The notes beneath the pieces are model-generated. The model was not told the origin of the DNA and made no database searches. It worked only from the letters and a program-made list of their open reading frames with translations. Position numbers and translations under genes: made by a program. From Cytobacillus praedii (GTDB lineage: Bacteria; Bacillota; Bacilli; Bacillales; Cytobacillaceae), in NCBI RefSeq assembly GCF_001439605.1, contig NZ_LMBX01000006.1:121715-185714 (forward strand): 64,000 nt of DNA, written 5' to 3'. Shown piece after piece: positions 36,284 to 46,572 of this stretch (position 1 is its first letter; each line of letters begins with the position of its first letter).

Positions 36284-36587
36284 ATGAGAAAAGTTGAAAT
36301 TTTTGATCCGGCTATGTGTTGTTCTACAGGTGTTTGTGGTCCCAGTGTAGATCCAGAGTTAACGAGAGTGGCATCAGCTATTTATTCATTAGAGAAAAAA
36401 GGCTTTAATACCAAACGATACCAACTAACAAATGACCCTGGTAAATTTGCTGAAAACAGTGAAGTAAATAATGTTTTACATGAAAAAGGACCTGATGCCT
36501 TACCAATTATCTTAGTGGACAATCAGGTTGTAAGAGTAGGACTTTTATGTCAAAAAAGTAGGTACTTTTATGTCAACCGTCATTATT

Positions 36588-36610
<23 letters not shown>
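36284..36610 (+). CDS. arsD: ArsD metallochaperone with altered C-terminus
   Basis: ATG 36284 follows GGGAGGAA. Residues 1 to about 85 follow ArsD well, including the As(III) site MCCSTGVC (Cys12, Cys13, Cys18) and GPDALPIILVDNQV. From about residue 86 the sequence (LLCQKSRYFYVNRH) departs from the family: this part is encoded by the right end of the mobile element, and the stop lies beyond it at 36610. The gene was therefore captured or cut at its 3' end. The partner ATPase ArsA is absent. Confidence 0.85.
36535..36587. repeat. Right-end array and target duplication
   Basis: Inverted copies of the 18-bp motif: AGTAGGACTTTTATGTCA (36535-36552) and GTAGGTACTTTTATGTCA (36558-36575), then ACCGTCA and the TTATT duplication at 36583-36587. 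Confidence 0.8.
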
Positions 36611-37543
<933 letters not shown>

Positions 37544-39136
37544 ATGGAAACACTACAAACATTTCTAAAAGAGATTAATGACCAAATGCAAGTATTATCT
37601 AAAGATGGGGCTCAGGCAAGCTGGATGGCCCAAACAACTGGAGACCCTGAGTGGGCTGCTAAATTAAGTGAAGCTGAAACCAGGTACAGTCTATTATTCT
37701 CTTCAAAAGACTCATACGAGAAAACAAAACAATTTCTAGCAACGGAAAACGTAACGGAGATCGAAAAACGTCAGCTTCAACTTTTATTAAGTGCAATGGA
37801 AGGGAATCAACTCCCTGAAGAAGTGATTGCTGATTTATCAAAACGCTCTTCCGAACTTAATTTATTATTTAACACATACACGCCTGTTGTGGATGGCAAG
37901 AAGTATTCTGCCAATGATATTCGTGAGATATTGGTTAATAGTGATGACCAAGAATTACGCAAAAAAGTATGGTTTGCAAGTAAGGAAGTTGGTAAAGTCG
38001 TAGAAAAAGGACTGCTGGAGCTTGTAAAGAAGCGCAATGAAGCTGCACAACTTCTTGGATATGATAACCATCATCAAATGGGCTTTGCTCTTCAAGAACT
38101 TGACCGTGACGAGGTTTTCGCTATTTTCAACGAACTTATTACTCAATCAGATGAAGCCTACCGCTCGATGAAGAAAGAATTAGATGAACGTTTAGCAACT
38201 AAATTTGGGATTAATCCAGAGGATATACGCCCATGGCATTATGTCGATCCCTTTTTCCAAGAGGCACCACCATCTGATTCAACCAATCTGGATCCTTTTT
38301 ACAAAGGGAAGGATATTGTTCAAATCACAACAGATACATTTAATTCAATGGGAATCGAAATTGATGACCTATATGCAAAAAGTGACTTGTTCCCTAGAGA
38401 AAAGAAAAACCCAACAGCCTTTTGCACGGATATTGACCGCGAAGGTGACGTTCGTGTCCTTTGTAACTTAACAGAAGATGCGTATTGGATGGAAACGAAC
38501 TTGCATGAGTTTGGCCATGCGGCTTATTTCAAATATGTAGACGCTAGCCTTCCATTCGGATTACGTACGGTCAGTCATATTTTAACAACCGAAGCGATCG
38601 CGATGCTATTTGGAAAAATGGGCAAAGACCCGCGTTGGTTAAAGCGCTTCTTACAAGTTGATGAAGCAACAGTAAATGAGCTTGCTCCAGAATTAGAAAA
38701 GTACCAACAGTTACAAATGCTTATTGGAGCAAGATGGATTATTACCTTTGTATTTTTTGAAAAAGAACTGTACGAAAATCCTGATCAAGATTTAAACGCT
38801 CTATGGTGGAAAACAGTAAATGAAGTTCAGCTAGTTACTCCTCCTGATGCAACCGATAATCCCGATTGGGCTGCAAAAATTCATTTTACACTCGCACCAA
38901 TTTATTACCAAAATTATCTGCTTGGAGAATTAATGGCAGCACAGCTTCTTCGACATATTGAAACGAAAATTTCTCCTGAATTTTTCACAAAAGAAACGGG
39001 AGAAATGCTCATCAATCAATTCTTCAAACCAGCTGCCCTTTATGACTGGAATGAAAAAATTAGCCGTGTAACAGGTGAAAAATTAAACCCTGCTCACTTT
39101 GTTGATGTCTATTGCAAAGCTCAGGTAAAAAGTTAA
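37544..39136 (+). CDS. M2/M3-type zinc metallopeptidase
   Basis: A 530-residue cytoplasmic protein with no signal peptide. The zinc motif is LHEFGHAAY (His321, Glu322, His325) and the third ligand is probably the glutamate of LTTEAIAMLFGK, 20-30 residues on. The fold is that of the gluzincin peptidases M2 (ACE-like) and M3 (oligopeptidase-like), all helical with a deep substrate channel. It likely cleaves short peptides or their C-terminal dipeptides. ATG start after AAAGGTAGC. Monocistronic. Confidence 0.85.
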   Translation: METLQTFLKEINDQMQVLSKDGAQASWMAQTTGDPEWAAKLSEAETRYSLLFSSKDSYEKTKQFLATENVTEIEKRQLQLLLSAMEGNQLPEEVIADLSKRSSELNLLFNTYTPVVDGKKYSANDIREILVNSDDQELRKKVWFASKEVGKVVEKGLLELVKKRNEAAQLLGYDNHHQMGFALQELDRDEVFAIFNELITQSDEAYRSMKKELDERLATKFGINPEDIRPWHYVDPFFQEAPPSDSTNLDPFYKGKDIVQITTDTFNSMGIEIDDLYAKSDLFPREKKNPTAFCTDIDREGDVRVLCNLTEDAYWMETNLHEFGHAAYFKYVDASLPFGLRTVSHILTTEAIAMLFGKMGKDPRWLKRFLQVDEATVNELAPELEKYQQLQMLIGARWIITFVFFEKELYENPDQDLNALWWKTVNEVQLVTPPDATDNPDWAAKIHFTLAPIYYQNYLLGELMAAQLLRHIETKISPEFFTKETGEMLINQFFKPAALYDWNEKISRVTGEKLNPAHFVDVYCKAQVKS

Positions 39137-39141
39137 TTAGT

Positions 39142-39185
39142 GAAAAAAGGATAGCTTGGACTACATGGTCTAAGCTATCCTTTCC
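39142..39185 (+). terminator. Terminator after the metallopeptidase
   Basis: Stem AAAGGATAGCTT / AAGCTATCCTTT with GGAC / GTCT pairing inside and TTTCC after. Confidence 0.75.
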
Positions 39186-39732
39186 TATTATTTTGCTGAA
39201 TGATTTGAAGCGCAGGGATGGTTCAAGACCTAATTTTACGCTTACCTTACACTTCAGCAAGTAATTTTTGGTCAAAGCTTTATTTTACCTTCAAAGTATC
39301 TCCCACCCTCATAATCAGATTTTTAGGTAGATATTCAATTCTACCTATAATTATTTAGAAGAGTTAGCAGGCTACAGATAATGACTTATAGTCATTGCTT
39401 CAATTACCAGAGCTGATGAATATTTATGTCATTGGCAACAAACCATTTGGCTGCGCCTTGTTCGCTGGTCAAGAAAATTAGAAATTCGCTGTCCCGCTTC
39501 CACCTCATAGCATAGAAAAAAGCGCCAAACCATGTGGGTATAGTTTGACGCTTACGTTTATCCTTGTTTATCTAACAGCCCCGTTACCTCTCATAAGCTT
39601 TTGACCTAGAAATCTAAGTGTTATTCAACAATCTAGCCCTCTAATGAATACGAGTGCTGAACCTTATTACAGAAACGCGCACGATTGTTGAATCTTCAAA
39701 AATTTAATCAATAACCCATTAACAGCCAAGTA
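39186..39732. other. Gene-free region with dispersed-repeat pieces
   Basis: A hairpin AAGCGCCAAAC / GTTTGACGCTT lies at about 39523-39552. TTCAACAATCTAGCCC (about 39624) and CGATTGTTGAA (about 39683) are arms of a dispersed repeat also seen at 40349, 46391 and 63519. A minus-strand frame at about 39440-39500 reads LTSEQGAAKWFVANDINIHQ and stops; I cannot assign it. Confidence 0.4.
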
Positions 39733-40197
39733 TCACCAAGAGGGTGGTGGCCATTCTCCAATTAATTGCCGAATCAGTGCTATCTGTCCAGTATGATAAC
39801 TGTTATGTGCCATTAGAGTAGCTAAAATATCCCCGCGGGTCCTTTCCAATCTTAGGTCTTTCAGTTCATTTAATTCTTTTTTTGCTTGGTTTTCAGCTTC
39901 CTTTAACCCCTTACTGAATAGAAGAAGTGTGTCGCTCCATTCGGTTTCATTTAACGGAGCTGTTTCATCTGGCCATGAGTCTTCATCATGTTCTGGGTGT
40001 TCAGGCACTTTCCCTTTTAAAAAGGTAAGATAGAAATCTTGCCAGAAAATCATATGGTTAAGAACCTGCCACACTGAATATGGACAATTTGCAGGTTTCC
40101 CCCCAGCCTTCTCCCATCGTAATCCCACAAATACCTCTAAGGGGTCAACATGAGCATTTACTCCATGTAATCCGTTTTCAAAGAAATAAGATGACAT
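39733..40197 (-). CDS. DinB family protein
   Basis: The best start is ATG 40197 (MSSYFF); an ATG two codons earlier lies too close to GCGGGG. The four-helix-bundle DinB fold has three metal-ligand histidines: one in VLNHMIFWQDFY, and two in LMAHNSYHTGQIALIRQL near the C-terminus. Many relatives are bacillithiol- or mycothiol-dependent S-transferases. The substrate is unknown. About 154 residues. Confidence 0.85.
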   Translation of the reverse strand: MSSYFFENGLHGVNAHVDPLEVFVGLRWEKAGGKPANCPYSVWQVLNHMIFWQDFYLTFLKGKVPEHPEHDEDSWPDETAPLNETEWSDTLLLFSKGLKEAENQAKKELNELKDLRLERTRGDILATLMAHNSYHTGQIALIRQLIGEWPPPSW

Positions 40198-40593
40198 AAG
40201 CATTCCCCGCTTTTAAAAATTATAAAATATTTTTCACTCAACAAAGAAACTAATTCTTTCGACCTTCCCGTTCTTTCCTTATGCATGCAATACGTTTTAT
40301 AAAAGGCTAAAGAGAAGGAACATTCAGTATTTTGTTATTATAACAGATGTTCAACTATCTGGCCTGATTGCAGAATAAAAATAATAACGATCGTTTCTTA
40401 AAACTGCTGAGTTAGATAAACAAACCAAATTAAAGAGTCCACCCAAATAGAAGGGCTTTTATTGAACTATGTGATTTTGAAGAAGAGATTATTACAGGAA
40501 GGAGTATAATCAGGGACTCGAACAGGGGCATTCAAAAAAGACGCCTTCTTACTAAAAAAAGCGCCCATTAGTTGAGACATCTCTATTAAAATA
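40198..40593. other. Gene-free stretch
   Basis: Contains a dispersed-repeat arm (TTCAACTATCTGGCCTGATT, 40349-40368) and a run with AAGACGCC / GCGCC-type partial pairing around 40537-40565, perhaps a terminator for the gene on the minus strand. No coding sequence seen. Confidence 0.35.
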
Positions 40594-41280
40594 CTAATAA
40601 AAGTCACAGTACACAATCCAATCCTGTTTTTCTGGATTGTAGAAAAAATAGAAACTACCACCATCTACTATATTAAATTGAGCCTTAGAATCAGAACTAA
40701 TCTGAAATACAAATGGGTAATCTTCTCCAAAAGAGACACCACTTTGTGTAAAAGAAGGATATCCTCCAACTTTATGAGTCGAATATATATTTTCTACAAT
40801 ATCTTCGTAATACTCCATACCTTGCTCTGACTCAAGTCGTAATATCGCATTTTCAATTTCGGAATCAAAGCTATCAGAATCTTCCCAAGAAGGCGTGTCA
40901 TTATTTATAAATAAAGGAGTTAATGGAAAAGGTTTTATCTTCGCAGATTGTTTATTTATCTTTTGTAATTCATCTAAATTTGAATAACCATTTATCTTAA
41001 AAAACGATACTAAATTATCCTCATTCAGGTTATTAAATACATCTAAATCGATAAAAATTGTTACTAATTGATAGCTTATTAATTCTTTGGGTACATAGGG
41101 TAGTTCATTTAAAAATATTGTACAAAGGGGGTCAAAGTTGGATGGTATCATTTCTCCTTCTTTTCCCCATAAAACCTTACCAATCCAACTTTCACCTAAT
41201 TCCTCTGTTGGTCGGATTCCACCTGTTTGAAAGGTTGTAGCTTGTTTAAATAATGCTTTTTTAATCTGAGGTATATTCAA
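40594..41280 (-). CDS. DUF1963 (YwqG-like) protein
   Basis: The best supported start is TTG 41280, since AGGGAGAGG lies 6-9 bases before; the frame is open 19 codons further. About 228 residues. The DUF1963 core is seen as HKVGGYPSFTQSG, YPFVFQISSD, DGGSFYFFYNPEKQDW. YwqG-like proteins often lie near secreted toxin/immunity genes and orphan-rich islands. No enzymatic function known. A run of minus-strand accessory genes begins here. Confidence 0.75.
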   Translation of the reverse strand: MNIPQIKKALFKQATTFQTGGIRPTEELGESWIGKVLWGKEGEMIPSNFDPLCTIFLNELPYVPKELISYQLVTIFIDLDVFNNLNEDNLVSFFKINGYSNLDELQKINKQSAKIKPFPLTPLFINNDTPSWEDSDSFDSEIENAILRLESEQGMEYYEDIVENIYSTHKVGGYPSFTQSGVSFGEDYPFVFQISSDSKAQFNIVDGGSFYFFYNPEKQDWIVYCDFY

Positions 41281-41355
41281 CAAATTCCTCTCCCTAATAT
41301 ATGCTTGTTTCTTATTATAGATAGCTGCCGTTATCAAATAAGTATTTTCTCTTTA

Positions 41356-41583
41356 TTACTGGCTATCATCTGAACTATATGCATTTTCCTCATCTATAAC
41401 TATACTATAAGAAATATTAAGTTTATCCGAAACCCATTCCTGAAAAAGTTTATCTATTTCTACTTTTAATAAATTATTATCCATTTCCTCGTCAATACCT
41501 AAATTTTCAAAAGTAAATGTCTCTTTCGCCTCTGTTCCTTCATATTTGGTACTTATAAATGAAAAAGTAATTGTTTTACTCAC
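41356..41583 (-). CDS. Small acidic hypothetical protein
   Basis: GTG start after AGGGTGAT. 75 residues, beta-rich beginning (KTITFSFISTKYEG) and an acidic end (EENAYSSDDSQ). I do not recognise a family. It lies between DUF1963 and DUF2441 genes and is probably co-transcribed with them. Confidence 0.5.
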   Translation of the reverse strand: MSKTITFSFISTKYEGTEAKETFTFENLGIDEEMDNNLLKVEIDKLFQEWVSDKLNISYSIVIDEENAYSSDDSQ

Positions 41584-41627
41584 TAATGATCACCCTAATT
41601 CTTTACCTTATACAGAGAGAGTCATTC

Positions 41628-42194
41628 TTACTGGAAAACCCCTGTTTGTGGAAACTCCTTCACTATTTCTACAACTTCTATATTGCCGGCTACTAACGTT
41701 TCAATTAATTGTTCTTTACCAGATTTATTAGGTTTATTACTCCAATAGCTAATTGCATTTCTTTCATTTTCTTCAGCATTATCAGTTCCATCAAATACAT
41801 TATACGCATCACCATCGAATACCCTACCATCTGCTCGTAATCTAACTATTTGATAAACATTTCTGCCGCTATTTATAAAAGAATTAGCCCACATTTCTGC
41901 ATCTAATAAAGTTTTAGAGGTGTATAAACATGACATTCTAGAAGGATAGTTTGGATATTTTTCTTTTCTAACCTTTTCCAACGCTAACTCTCTGTATGCT
42001 CTAACCTTCCAATATTTCAAATTTGAATTTATAAATTTTGTAAAGTTATCCTTAGGCATATTTCCATCTAATATGTCTTTACAAGCCATAACCCGATGAT
42101 AAACACCATTATAATGATTATTATCAAAAATTATTATTTGTCCAAGCTTCATAGGTTTTTCGGTAACTACATGATACACATAAATTTCAGCCAT
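41628..42194 (-). CDS. DUF2441 protein
   Basis: ATG 42194 follows AGAAAGGT; the longer open frame has no ribosome binding site. 188 residues. DUF2441 is recognised by YHVVTEKPMKLGQIIIFD at the start, YNGVYHRVM, LALEKVRKEKYPNYPSRMSC with LYTSKTLLDAEMWAN, and YQIVRLRADGRVFDGDA. Function unknown. The pattern of an N-terminal H-V-x-x-E and a conserved S-R-M/L-x-C-L-Y segment suggests an enzymatic or ligand-binding pocket, by inference only. Confidence 0.75.
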   Translation of the reverse strand: MAEIYVYHVVTEKPMKLGQIIIFDNNHYNGVYHRVMACKDILDGNMPKDNFTKFINSNLKYWKVRAYRELALEKVRKEKYPNYPSRMSCLYTSKTLLDAEMWANSFINSGRNVYQIVRLRADGRVFDGDAYNVFDGTDNAEENERNAISYWSNKPNKSGKEQLIETLVAGNIEVVEIVKEFPQTGVFQ

Positions 42195-42527
42195 TATTTC
42201 TACCTTTCTTTTGTTACTTAAAAGAATAAGTACAATTGAAATTAATTGTTTTCCACACAAAAAGTATAAAAATACTAATTTGTTATGAGGAAAGTTCATC
42301 CACCATTATTCAACAATAACTATTACCATAAGGAAAGAGCATAATTCTTGCTGCTGAAATGAAGCCTTTAGTTGAAGAAGAAATGTGTAAACACGAATGG
42401 AATAATGCGGTACTTTAATTCTTGGATAAATAATATCTTGCATTAGCAAAAAATATGGTTCCAAAAAGAAACAACATGACTATAAACCTACTTGCAATAG
42501 CTGAATAATCACCTTTAAAATATAAAT
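42195..42527. other. Gene-free stretch with half of a hairpin repeat
   Basis: AAAGAGCATAATTCTTGCTG (42336-42355) is half of the repeat seen complete at 53028-53066 and 55974-56010; the other arm is eroded. No gene seen. Confidence 0.4.
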
Positions 42528-42923
42528 TTACTTAAATAATGATTGCACCTTTAAAGCAACTTCCTTAGGTTTAACATCAATAGTTGATAGTTTTTCTATC
42601 TCTACCCATATTGGAAAATATGTTCCTCTGTTTCTATTTTTATTAGTGAACTCTTCCCCCTCACCGGTACCATAGATGCCTTTAATGATTTCTGAAAGAA
42701 AAAAGTATTGTGTACCGTTAAATTCCAGTTTCGCAATGCACTCATTAATCTTAACTTCAACACCTAATTCCTCTAAGGCTTCTCTTTTTGTTGCTTCTCC
42801 AGGTGTCTCACCATCTTCAACTCCTCCACCAGGAAAAACATAATAAACAGAACCATCTCTAATTCTTTTAATTAGTCCAACCTTATTATTATCAATTAGC
42901 ACAACTGAACCCCTATCTCGCAT
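42528..42923 (-). CDS. Nudix hydrolase
   Basis: 131 residues with a complete Nudix box: GGGVEDGETPGEATKREALE then ELGV (G-x5-E-x7-REUxEExGU). It would hydrolyse a nucleoside diphosphate linked to another moiety. The N-terminus (RGSVVLIDNNKVGLIKRI) is short, and the family member is MutT-like. ATG start; AAGGGG about eight bases before. Confidence 0.88.
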   Translation of the reverse strand: MRDRGSVVLIDNNKVGLIKRIRDGSVYYVFPGGGVEDGETPGEATKREALEELGVEVKINECIAKLEFNGTQYFFLSEIIKGIYGTGEGEEFTNKNRNRGTYFPIWVEIEKLSTIDVKPKEVALKVQSLFK

Positions 42924-43052
42924 CCCTTATCCCCTTTTACCCTCACTAAATACCTAAATAAAACTTCCGCGCTACCTAAGCACAACACTTCAAACTCCTA
43001 ACCATTTAATGACTGTATTTTCAAAGCATTATAGTAATTTTAATTCTCTATA

Positions 43053-43274
43053 TCAACATTCATAGGCGTATAATATAATTTCTATTCCACTATGTGTCCT
43101 TCGCCAATCGTAAACAACGATTACTTCCTTACCAATTCTATTTTCAACTTCTTTTTGAAATATCTTTTTCGCCTCTTCTATAATTATTTTCTTCTGTTCA
43201 TATTTACCAGAATTCACTTCTTTTCTTTCGTCATATACAATTGTGTAATCAACTAATTTATTAGAAATATTAAT
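43053..43274 (-). CDS. Small ORF with possible ATT start, or start-less remnant
   Basis: No ATG, GTG or TTG opens this frame, but it is protein-like over 73 codons (KLVDYTIVYDERKEVNSGKY, IGKEVIVVYDWRRTHSGIEI). GGGGAGAG at 43282-43289 lies about seven bases before an ATT (43274) which would then serve as start. Alternatively an ATG was lost by mutation. Family not recognised. If real, it lies between the Nudix and DUF3885 genes on the same strand. Confidence 0.45.
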   Translation of the reverse strand: MNISNKLVDYTIVYDERKEVNSGKYEQKKIIIEEAKKIFQKEVENRIGKEVIVVYDWRRTHSGIEIILYAYEC

Positions 43275-43380
43275 TTATATTCTCTCCCCTCTTTATTATA
43301 AAAGTCTACACATACTTATAAATTCATTAGCCTAATCTAATATTCCTTCTTTTCCTAAACTGCTCCGTTTGCCGAATAAG

Positions 43381-43410
43381 AAAAGGCTGCATTTTTGCAG
43401 CCTGATTTTT
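43381..43410. terminator. Terminator downstream of the DUF3885 gene
   Basis: AAAAGGCTGCA / TGCAGCCT stem with a T-rich loop and ATTTTT after; works best on minus (AAAA on plus gives TTTT on minus). Confidence 0.75.
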
Positions 43411-43460
43411 AAGGAACACATTTGATTAAGAACTTTAAATTATGCCTATATCATAATTAC

Positions 43461-44378
43461 TTAAAAAGCTTTTTCTACCGACCAGCCTTTATAATTACCT
43501 ATGTATTTTTTTGAATACAACGACATGAGCTCAGTTTGATAATCAATTAAAGCTAGAGCCTCGGTTTTGCTAACATTAATAATAGTAGAATCACTTTTTC
43601 TATCTTCAACAGTAACAATAAATCCTGTTAGACCTATCTCATTAACACATGCTTCAGCAAATTCATTGGGTATTTCAAGAGCGTGAGTGATTCGACATGT
43701 ATTGTTCTGGTACAAGTTAATTTTTGTTTCATTTACTTTAAGTTTATTCGTTTTAAGTCTCTTTTCCTTTTCCTCAATAGTTTCAAAACAATTAAATAAC
43801 CCTTCTTCAAAAGCGTGATCTATTTGTACACGATTATAGTCTAAAATCCATTTTCGGAACTTATGGTATAGAGTCGAAAGAGTATCTCTATTTAAACTAA
43901 AAACATCGCATCCACGATCATCGTACATGTGGAATAAAATCCCTTTGGTTTCATTTACAAAATATAGATTACAGTTAATCATAGGTTTTTGAGCGAAATC
44001 TCGATTGCCAATTGCTTCAATAAGATAGTCTAATCGTATATCCTTTTTATTAACCTTTAAGCTAAACTGAATGGTTCTCATTTCCGTATCCTCTTCATCG
44101 TACTCATACGGTACAGTTTTGCACTTGAGGTTATAGATTAATTTTTTATTTCTTAGAAATCGTTTTATATTAGGTAAGTCCATTCCCTTATACGCATTAT
44201 CATTACTAACAGATGCAATTAACCAAATGGAATCACTCTCAGTAAATAGGAAATTGAAGATGGATTTAGCTCGATCATGCATTTCCTTGAAGTATATGTT
44301 GCCATGTAATTCCACTAGCCCTAATTCAAAACGTATCCAATTTAATGATTGTTTCATTAACTGATTATATAATTTCAT
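43461..44378 (-). CDS. DUF3885 protein with C-terminal extension
   Basis: 305 residues. Residues 15 to about 205 match DUF3885: WIRFELG, YFKEMHDRAKSIFNFLF, then LPNIKRFLRNKK and FHMYDDRGCDVFSLNRDTL. About 90 further residues (from KRLKTNKLKVNETK on) are not part of the usual domain and look like a separate small alpha/beta domain. Function unknown; DUF3885 genes are common accessory genes in Firmicutes. ATG after GAGAGGATG. Confidence 0.72.
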   Translation of the reverse strand: MKLYNQLMKQSLNWIRFELGLVELHGNIYFKEMHDRAKSIFNFLFTESDSIWLIASVSNDNAYKGMDLPNIKRFLRNKKLIYNLKCKTVPYEYDEEDTEMRTIQFSLKVNKKDIRLDYLIEAIGNRDFAQKPMINCNLYFVNETKGILFHMYDDRGCDVFSLNRDTLSTLYHKFRKWILDYNRVQIDHAFEEGLFNCFETIEEKEKRLKTNKLKVNETKINLYQNNTCRITHALEIPNEFAEACVNEIGLTGFIVTVEDRKSDSTIINVSKTEALALIDYQTELMSLYSKKYIGNYKGWSVEKAF

Positions 44379-44812
44379 TCCATCCTCTCCTTTCGATTCT
44401 CCTTATATGAACCTGACACGTTTTTGTTCAGTAAGAAAAAGCATCCCTGCCTTAAGGAATGCCCCTGTTACTTTAAGTATAAAACTTCATAAACTTCTAC
44501 GTTTTAAAACGAAAAAAGCTTGTCTTGTTAATTTATTTAGTTAATAAGCACATTTTTTATATAGATTGGACAAAACCATTAAATTTGAATACTATATATT
44601 ACAATCATATCCTCAGTATCAGAGTTTCCTTAACTCCCTATTTGCAGGTGCTAGTATCTTAGCATCTGCTTTATTTATTAACAATTACATATGTCGCATT
44701 ACATATTTAATAATGGTGTAGGCCTAAAATTGTTTAGACAATGTCCCTAAACTTGCCGCATGAATACAGTAATAAAGAGTATTTTTAGGCGGTAGGTAAA
44801 TGGAATACAATT
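44379..44812. other. Divergent spacer upstream of the CotF-like gene
   Basis: No gene seen. It includes a weak hairpin (GCATCCCTG...AGGAATGC) near 44443 and presumably the promoters of the two divergent genes. No clear sporulation sigma promoter could be assigned by eye. Confidence 0.3.
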
Positions 44813-45307
44813 ATGAACGCCCTCAGCAACAACATCTTGCATGGCATGAGACAATGGAAATTTCATGAATTAGTTGCTTTTCAATCAATTGGTCTAATGA
44901 GATTAAAAAAAGTTTACCGTGAAATTACTAATCCTGAATTGAAAAAACTATACAGACAGGCAATTAATGGACTTAGTAAAAATATTAGCGAACTACTTCG
45001 GTTTTATCCTATGGTGCCAAAACCTGAAAGGTATGATGAAAATAGAGAAAATGATTCACCATTTTATTCAGGAGATTTGTTAGGATTAGCAAAAACTTCT
45101 GTTAGAAATTACGCTATAGCGATTACTAAAACAGCAACGCCTTCTCTAAGAAATATACTAACCCAACAGCTGCTACGAGCCATTGACACTCATGCTAATA
45201 TTTATAAGTACATGTATGAAAAGGGTTATTATCCTTCATATAATTTAAATAAATTACTTAAAAACGATGTAAATATAGCTAATAAAGTACTTTCTGAACC
45301 AATATAA
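44813..45307 (+). CDS. CotF-like spore coat protein
   Basis: 164 residues with the CotF-type ferritin-like helices. Characteristic segments are [19 protein letters not shown] near the N-terminus, [20 protein letters not shown], and [20 protein letters not shown] at the C-terminus. Expressed in the mother cell in relatives and deposited in the spore coat. It shows that the host makes endospores. Closest ribosome binding site AGGTAAATGG. Confidence 0.8.
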   Translation: MNALSNNILHGMRQWKFHELVAFQSIGLMRLKKVYREITNPELKKLYRQAINGLSKNISELLRFYPMVPKPERYDENRENDSPFYSGDLLGLAKTSVRNYAIAITKTATPSLRNILTQQLLRAIDTHANIYKYMYEKGYYPSYNLNKLLKNDVNIANKVLSEPI

Positions 45308-45369
45308 GATACCGGTATAACATAGAGTACCACCCATTCATTGCACAACCTTTTTATTAAACTGCTTAT

Positions 45370-45390
45370 GAGCCTTAAAGGCTCTTTTTT
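45370..45390 (+). terminator. Terminator after the CotF-like gene
   Basis: GAGCCTT / AAGGCTC with a very short loop followed by six T. Confidence 0.8.
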
Positions 45391-45463
45391 ACATAACTGC
45401 GTAATTATTTGGTTACCCTACCTATAGGTGTGTTCTAAGAAGCTACTAAGGTAGGAATAAATA

Positions 45464-46012
45464 ATGAATAGATATGAAAATTTAGAATCTATAAATAGTC
45501 TAGAGATAAAAGCCTTTCAATTAGATTTAGATGGCTGGCTTAAAAATGAATTATTCACCTGGGAATGGTGGGTTCTTGTTGCATTTTTTATTTTGCCTTG
45601 GATAATATGGGCTATTTTGGCTGATAAGACTAAATTGTTGGAAAGCACCCTCTTTGGGACTTTGGTTATTATCGCAACTACTTTTCTTGATGCTGCTGGA
45701 TTAGAACTAGAATTTTGGAAATACCCTGTACAACTTGTACCTATTGCACCAAAAGCGATAGCTTTTGATATGTCAATGGTTCCAGTTGCCTTTATGTTGT
45801 TACATCAATATTTTGTAAACAGGAAGTCTTTCATCATTGCTTTACTAATAACCTCGGCCATTTATGCTTTCATAGGTGAACCTTTATCAAATTGGCTGGG
45901 GCTTGTCCAATATGATAAATGGAAATACATTTATTCATTTTTTTATTATGTGATTATAGGTCTCATAATTAGATGGTTAATAATAAAGTTAAAAAAGCTT
46001 CAAAACGGCTAA
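45464..46012 (+). CDS. CBO0543-type membrane protein
   Basis: 182 residues with five predicted membrane helices after a 35-residue soluble head. The segment LEFWKYPVQLVPIAPKAIAF in the middle and FIGEPLSNWLGLVQYDKWKY near the end match a family of small Bacillus/Clostridium membrane proteins of unknown function, often seen in sporulation-related settings. No operon partner. Confidence 0.7.
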   Translation: MNRYENLESINSLEIKAFQLDLDGWLKNELFTWEWWVLVAFFILPWIIWAILADKTKLLESTLFGTLVIIATTFLDAAGLELEFWKYPVQLVPIAPKAIAFDMSMVPVAFMLLHQYFVNRKSFIIALLITSAIYAFIGEPLSNWLGLVQYDKWKYIYSFFYYVIIGLIIRWLIIKLKKLQNG

Positions 46013-46572
46013 TTTAGATGTATTATCAACAGTGCTATTCAAAACACATCTATCATTGAATAAAATATCTCAAATTCAAGACGGTGAATACATGCGAAAG
46101 GCTATTGAAAATATAATGAAATGGTTATCCTCGCAAACATTGCAAATATTATATCGCTGCAATCGTAGGACAAATCCAAACTGAATATTTGATAAAAAAA
46201 TTAACAAAAATACAGATAAAAAAATTCAATAAACCTTAACATAGTATTCAAAAAAGCACGTCCATTTATTTTGCTTAATGTATCTTCAGTAAAAAATTGC
46301 TTAATGTATATAGTGAAAAAAACACATTTTAAATTTAACCCGGACAAGACAAGTTCAATAATCTTAAATACTTTATGTTGAAGTGTACTCTACAATCTGG
46401 CCCAATTACAGAAAAAAGTACAATTCTTCTTAAAGAATTGCGCCCGATTGTTGTAGCTCCTTCTATCTGTTAAGTGTTTAACTATATTTATTTACCTAAT
46501 TATCCATTTACTATGTCCTCGTAGTATTTATATCCTGATTGACTGATTGAAAAAGTACTTAATAAAAATTCA
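46013..46572. other. Gene-free stretch with dispersed repeat
   Basis: TCTGGCCCAATTACAGAAAA (from 46391), then AAGTACAATTCTTCTTAAAG and AATTGCGCCCGATTGTTG form an eroded copy of the dispersed hairpin repeat. No intact frame. Confidence 0.45.

Larger units (their letters stand above)
27871..36582. mobile_element. Arsenic island bounded by Tn7/tni-like transposon ends
   Basis: The left terminus TGACGATTGACACAAAAGT (27871 on) and right terminus, read inward on the minus strand, TGACGGTTGACATAAAAGT (36582 down) match at nearly every base. Both are flanked by TTATT (27866-27870 and 36583-36587), a 5-bp target duplication. Inside each end are further copies of TGACA(C/T)AAAAGTACC(C/T)AC, as in transposase-binding arrays of Tn7-like and Tn5053-like elements. 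The 8.7-kb interior holds only arsenic genes and small passengers; no transposase, resolvase or integrase gene is present. It therefore would need a transposase supplied in trans, or has lost one. Confidence 0.75.
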
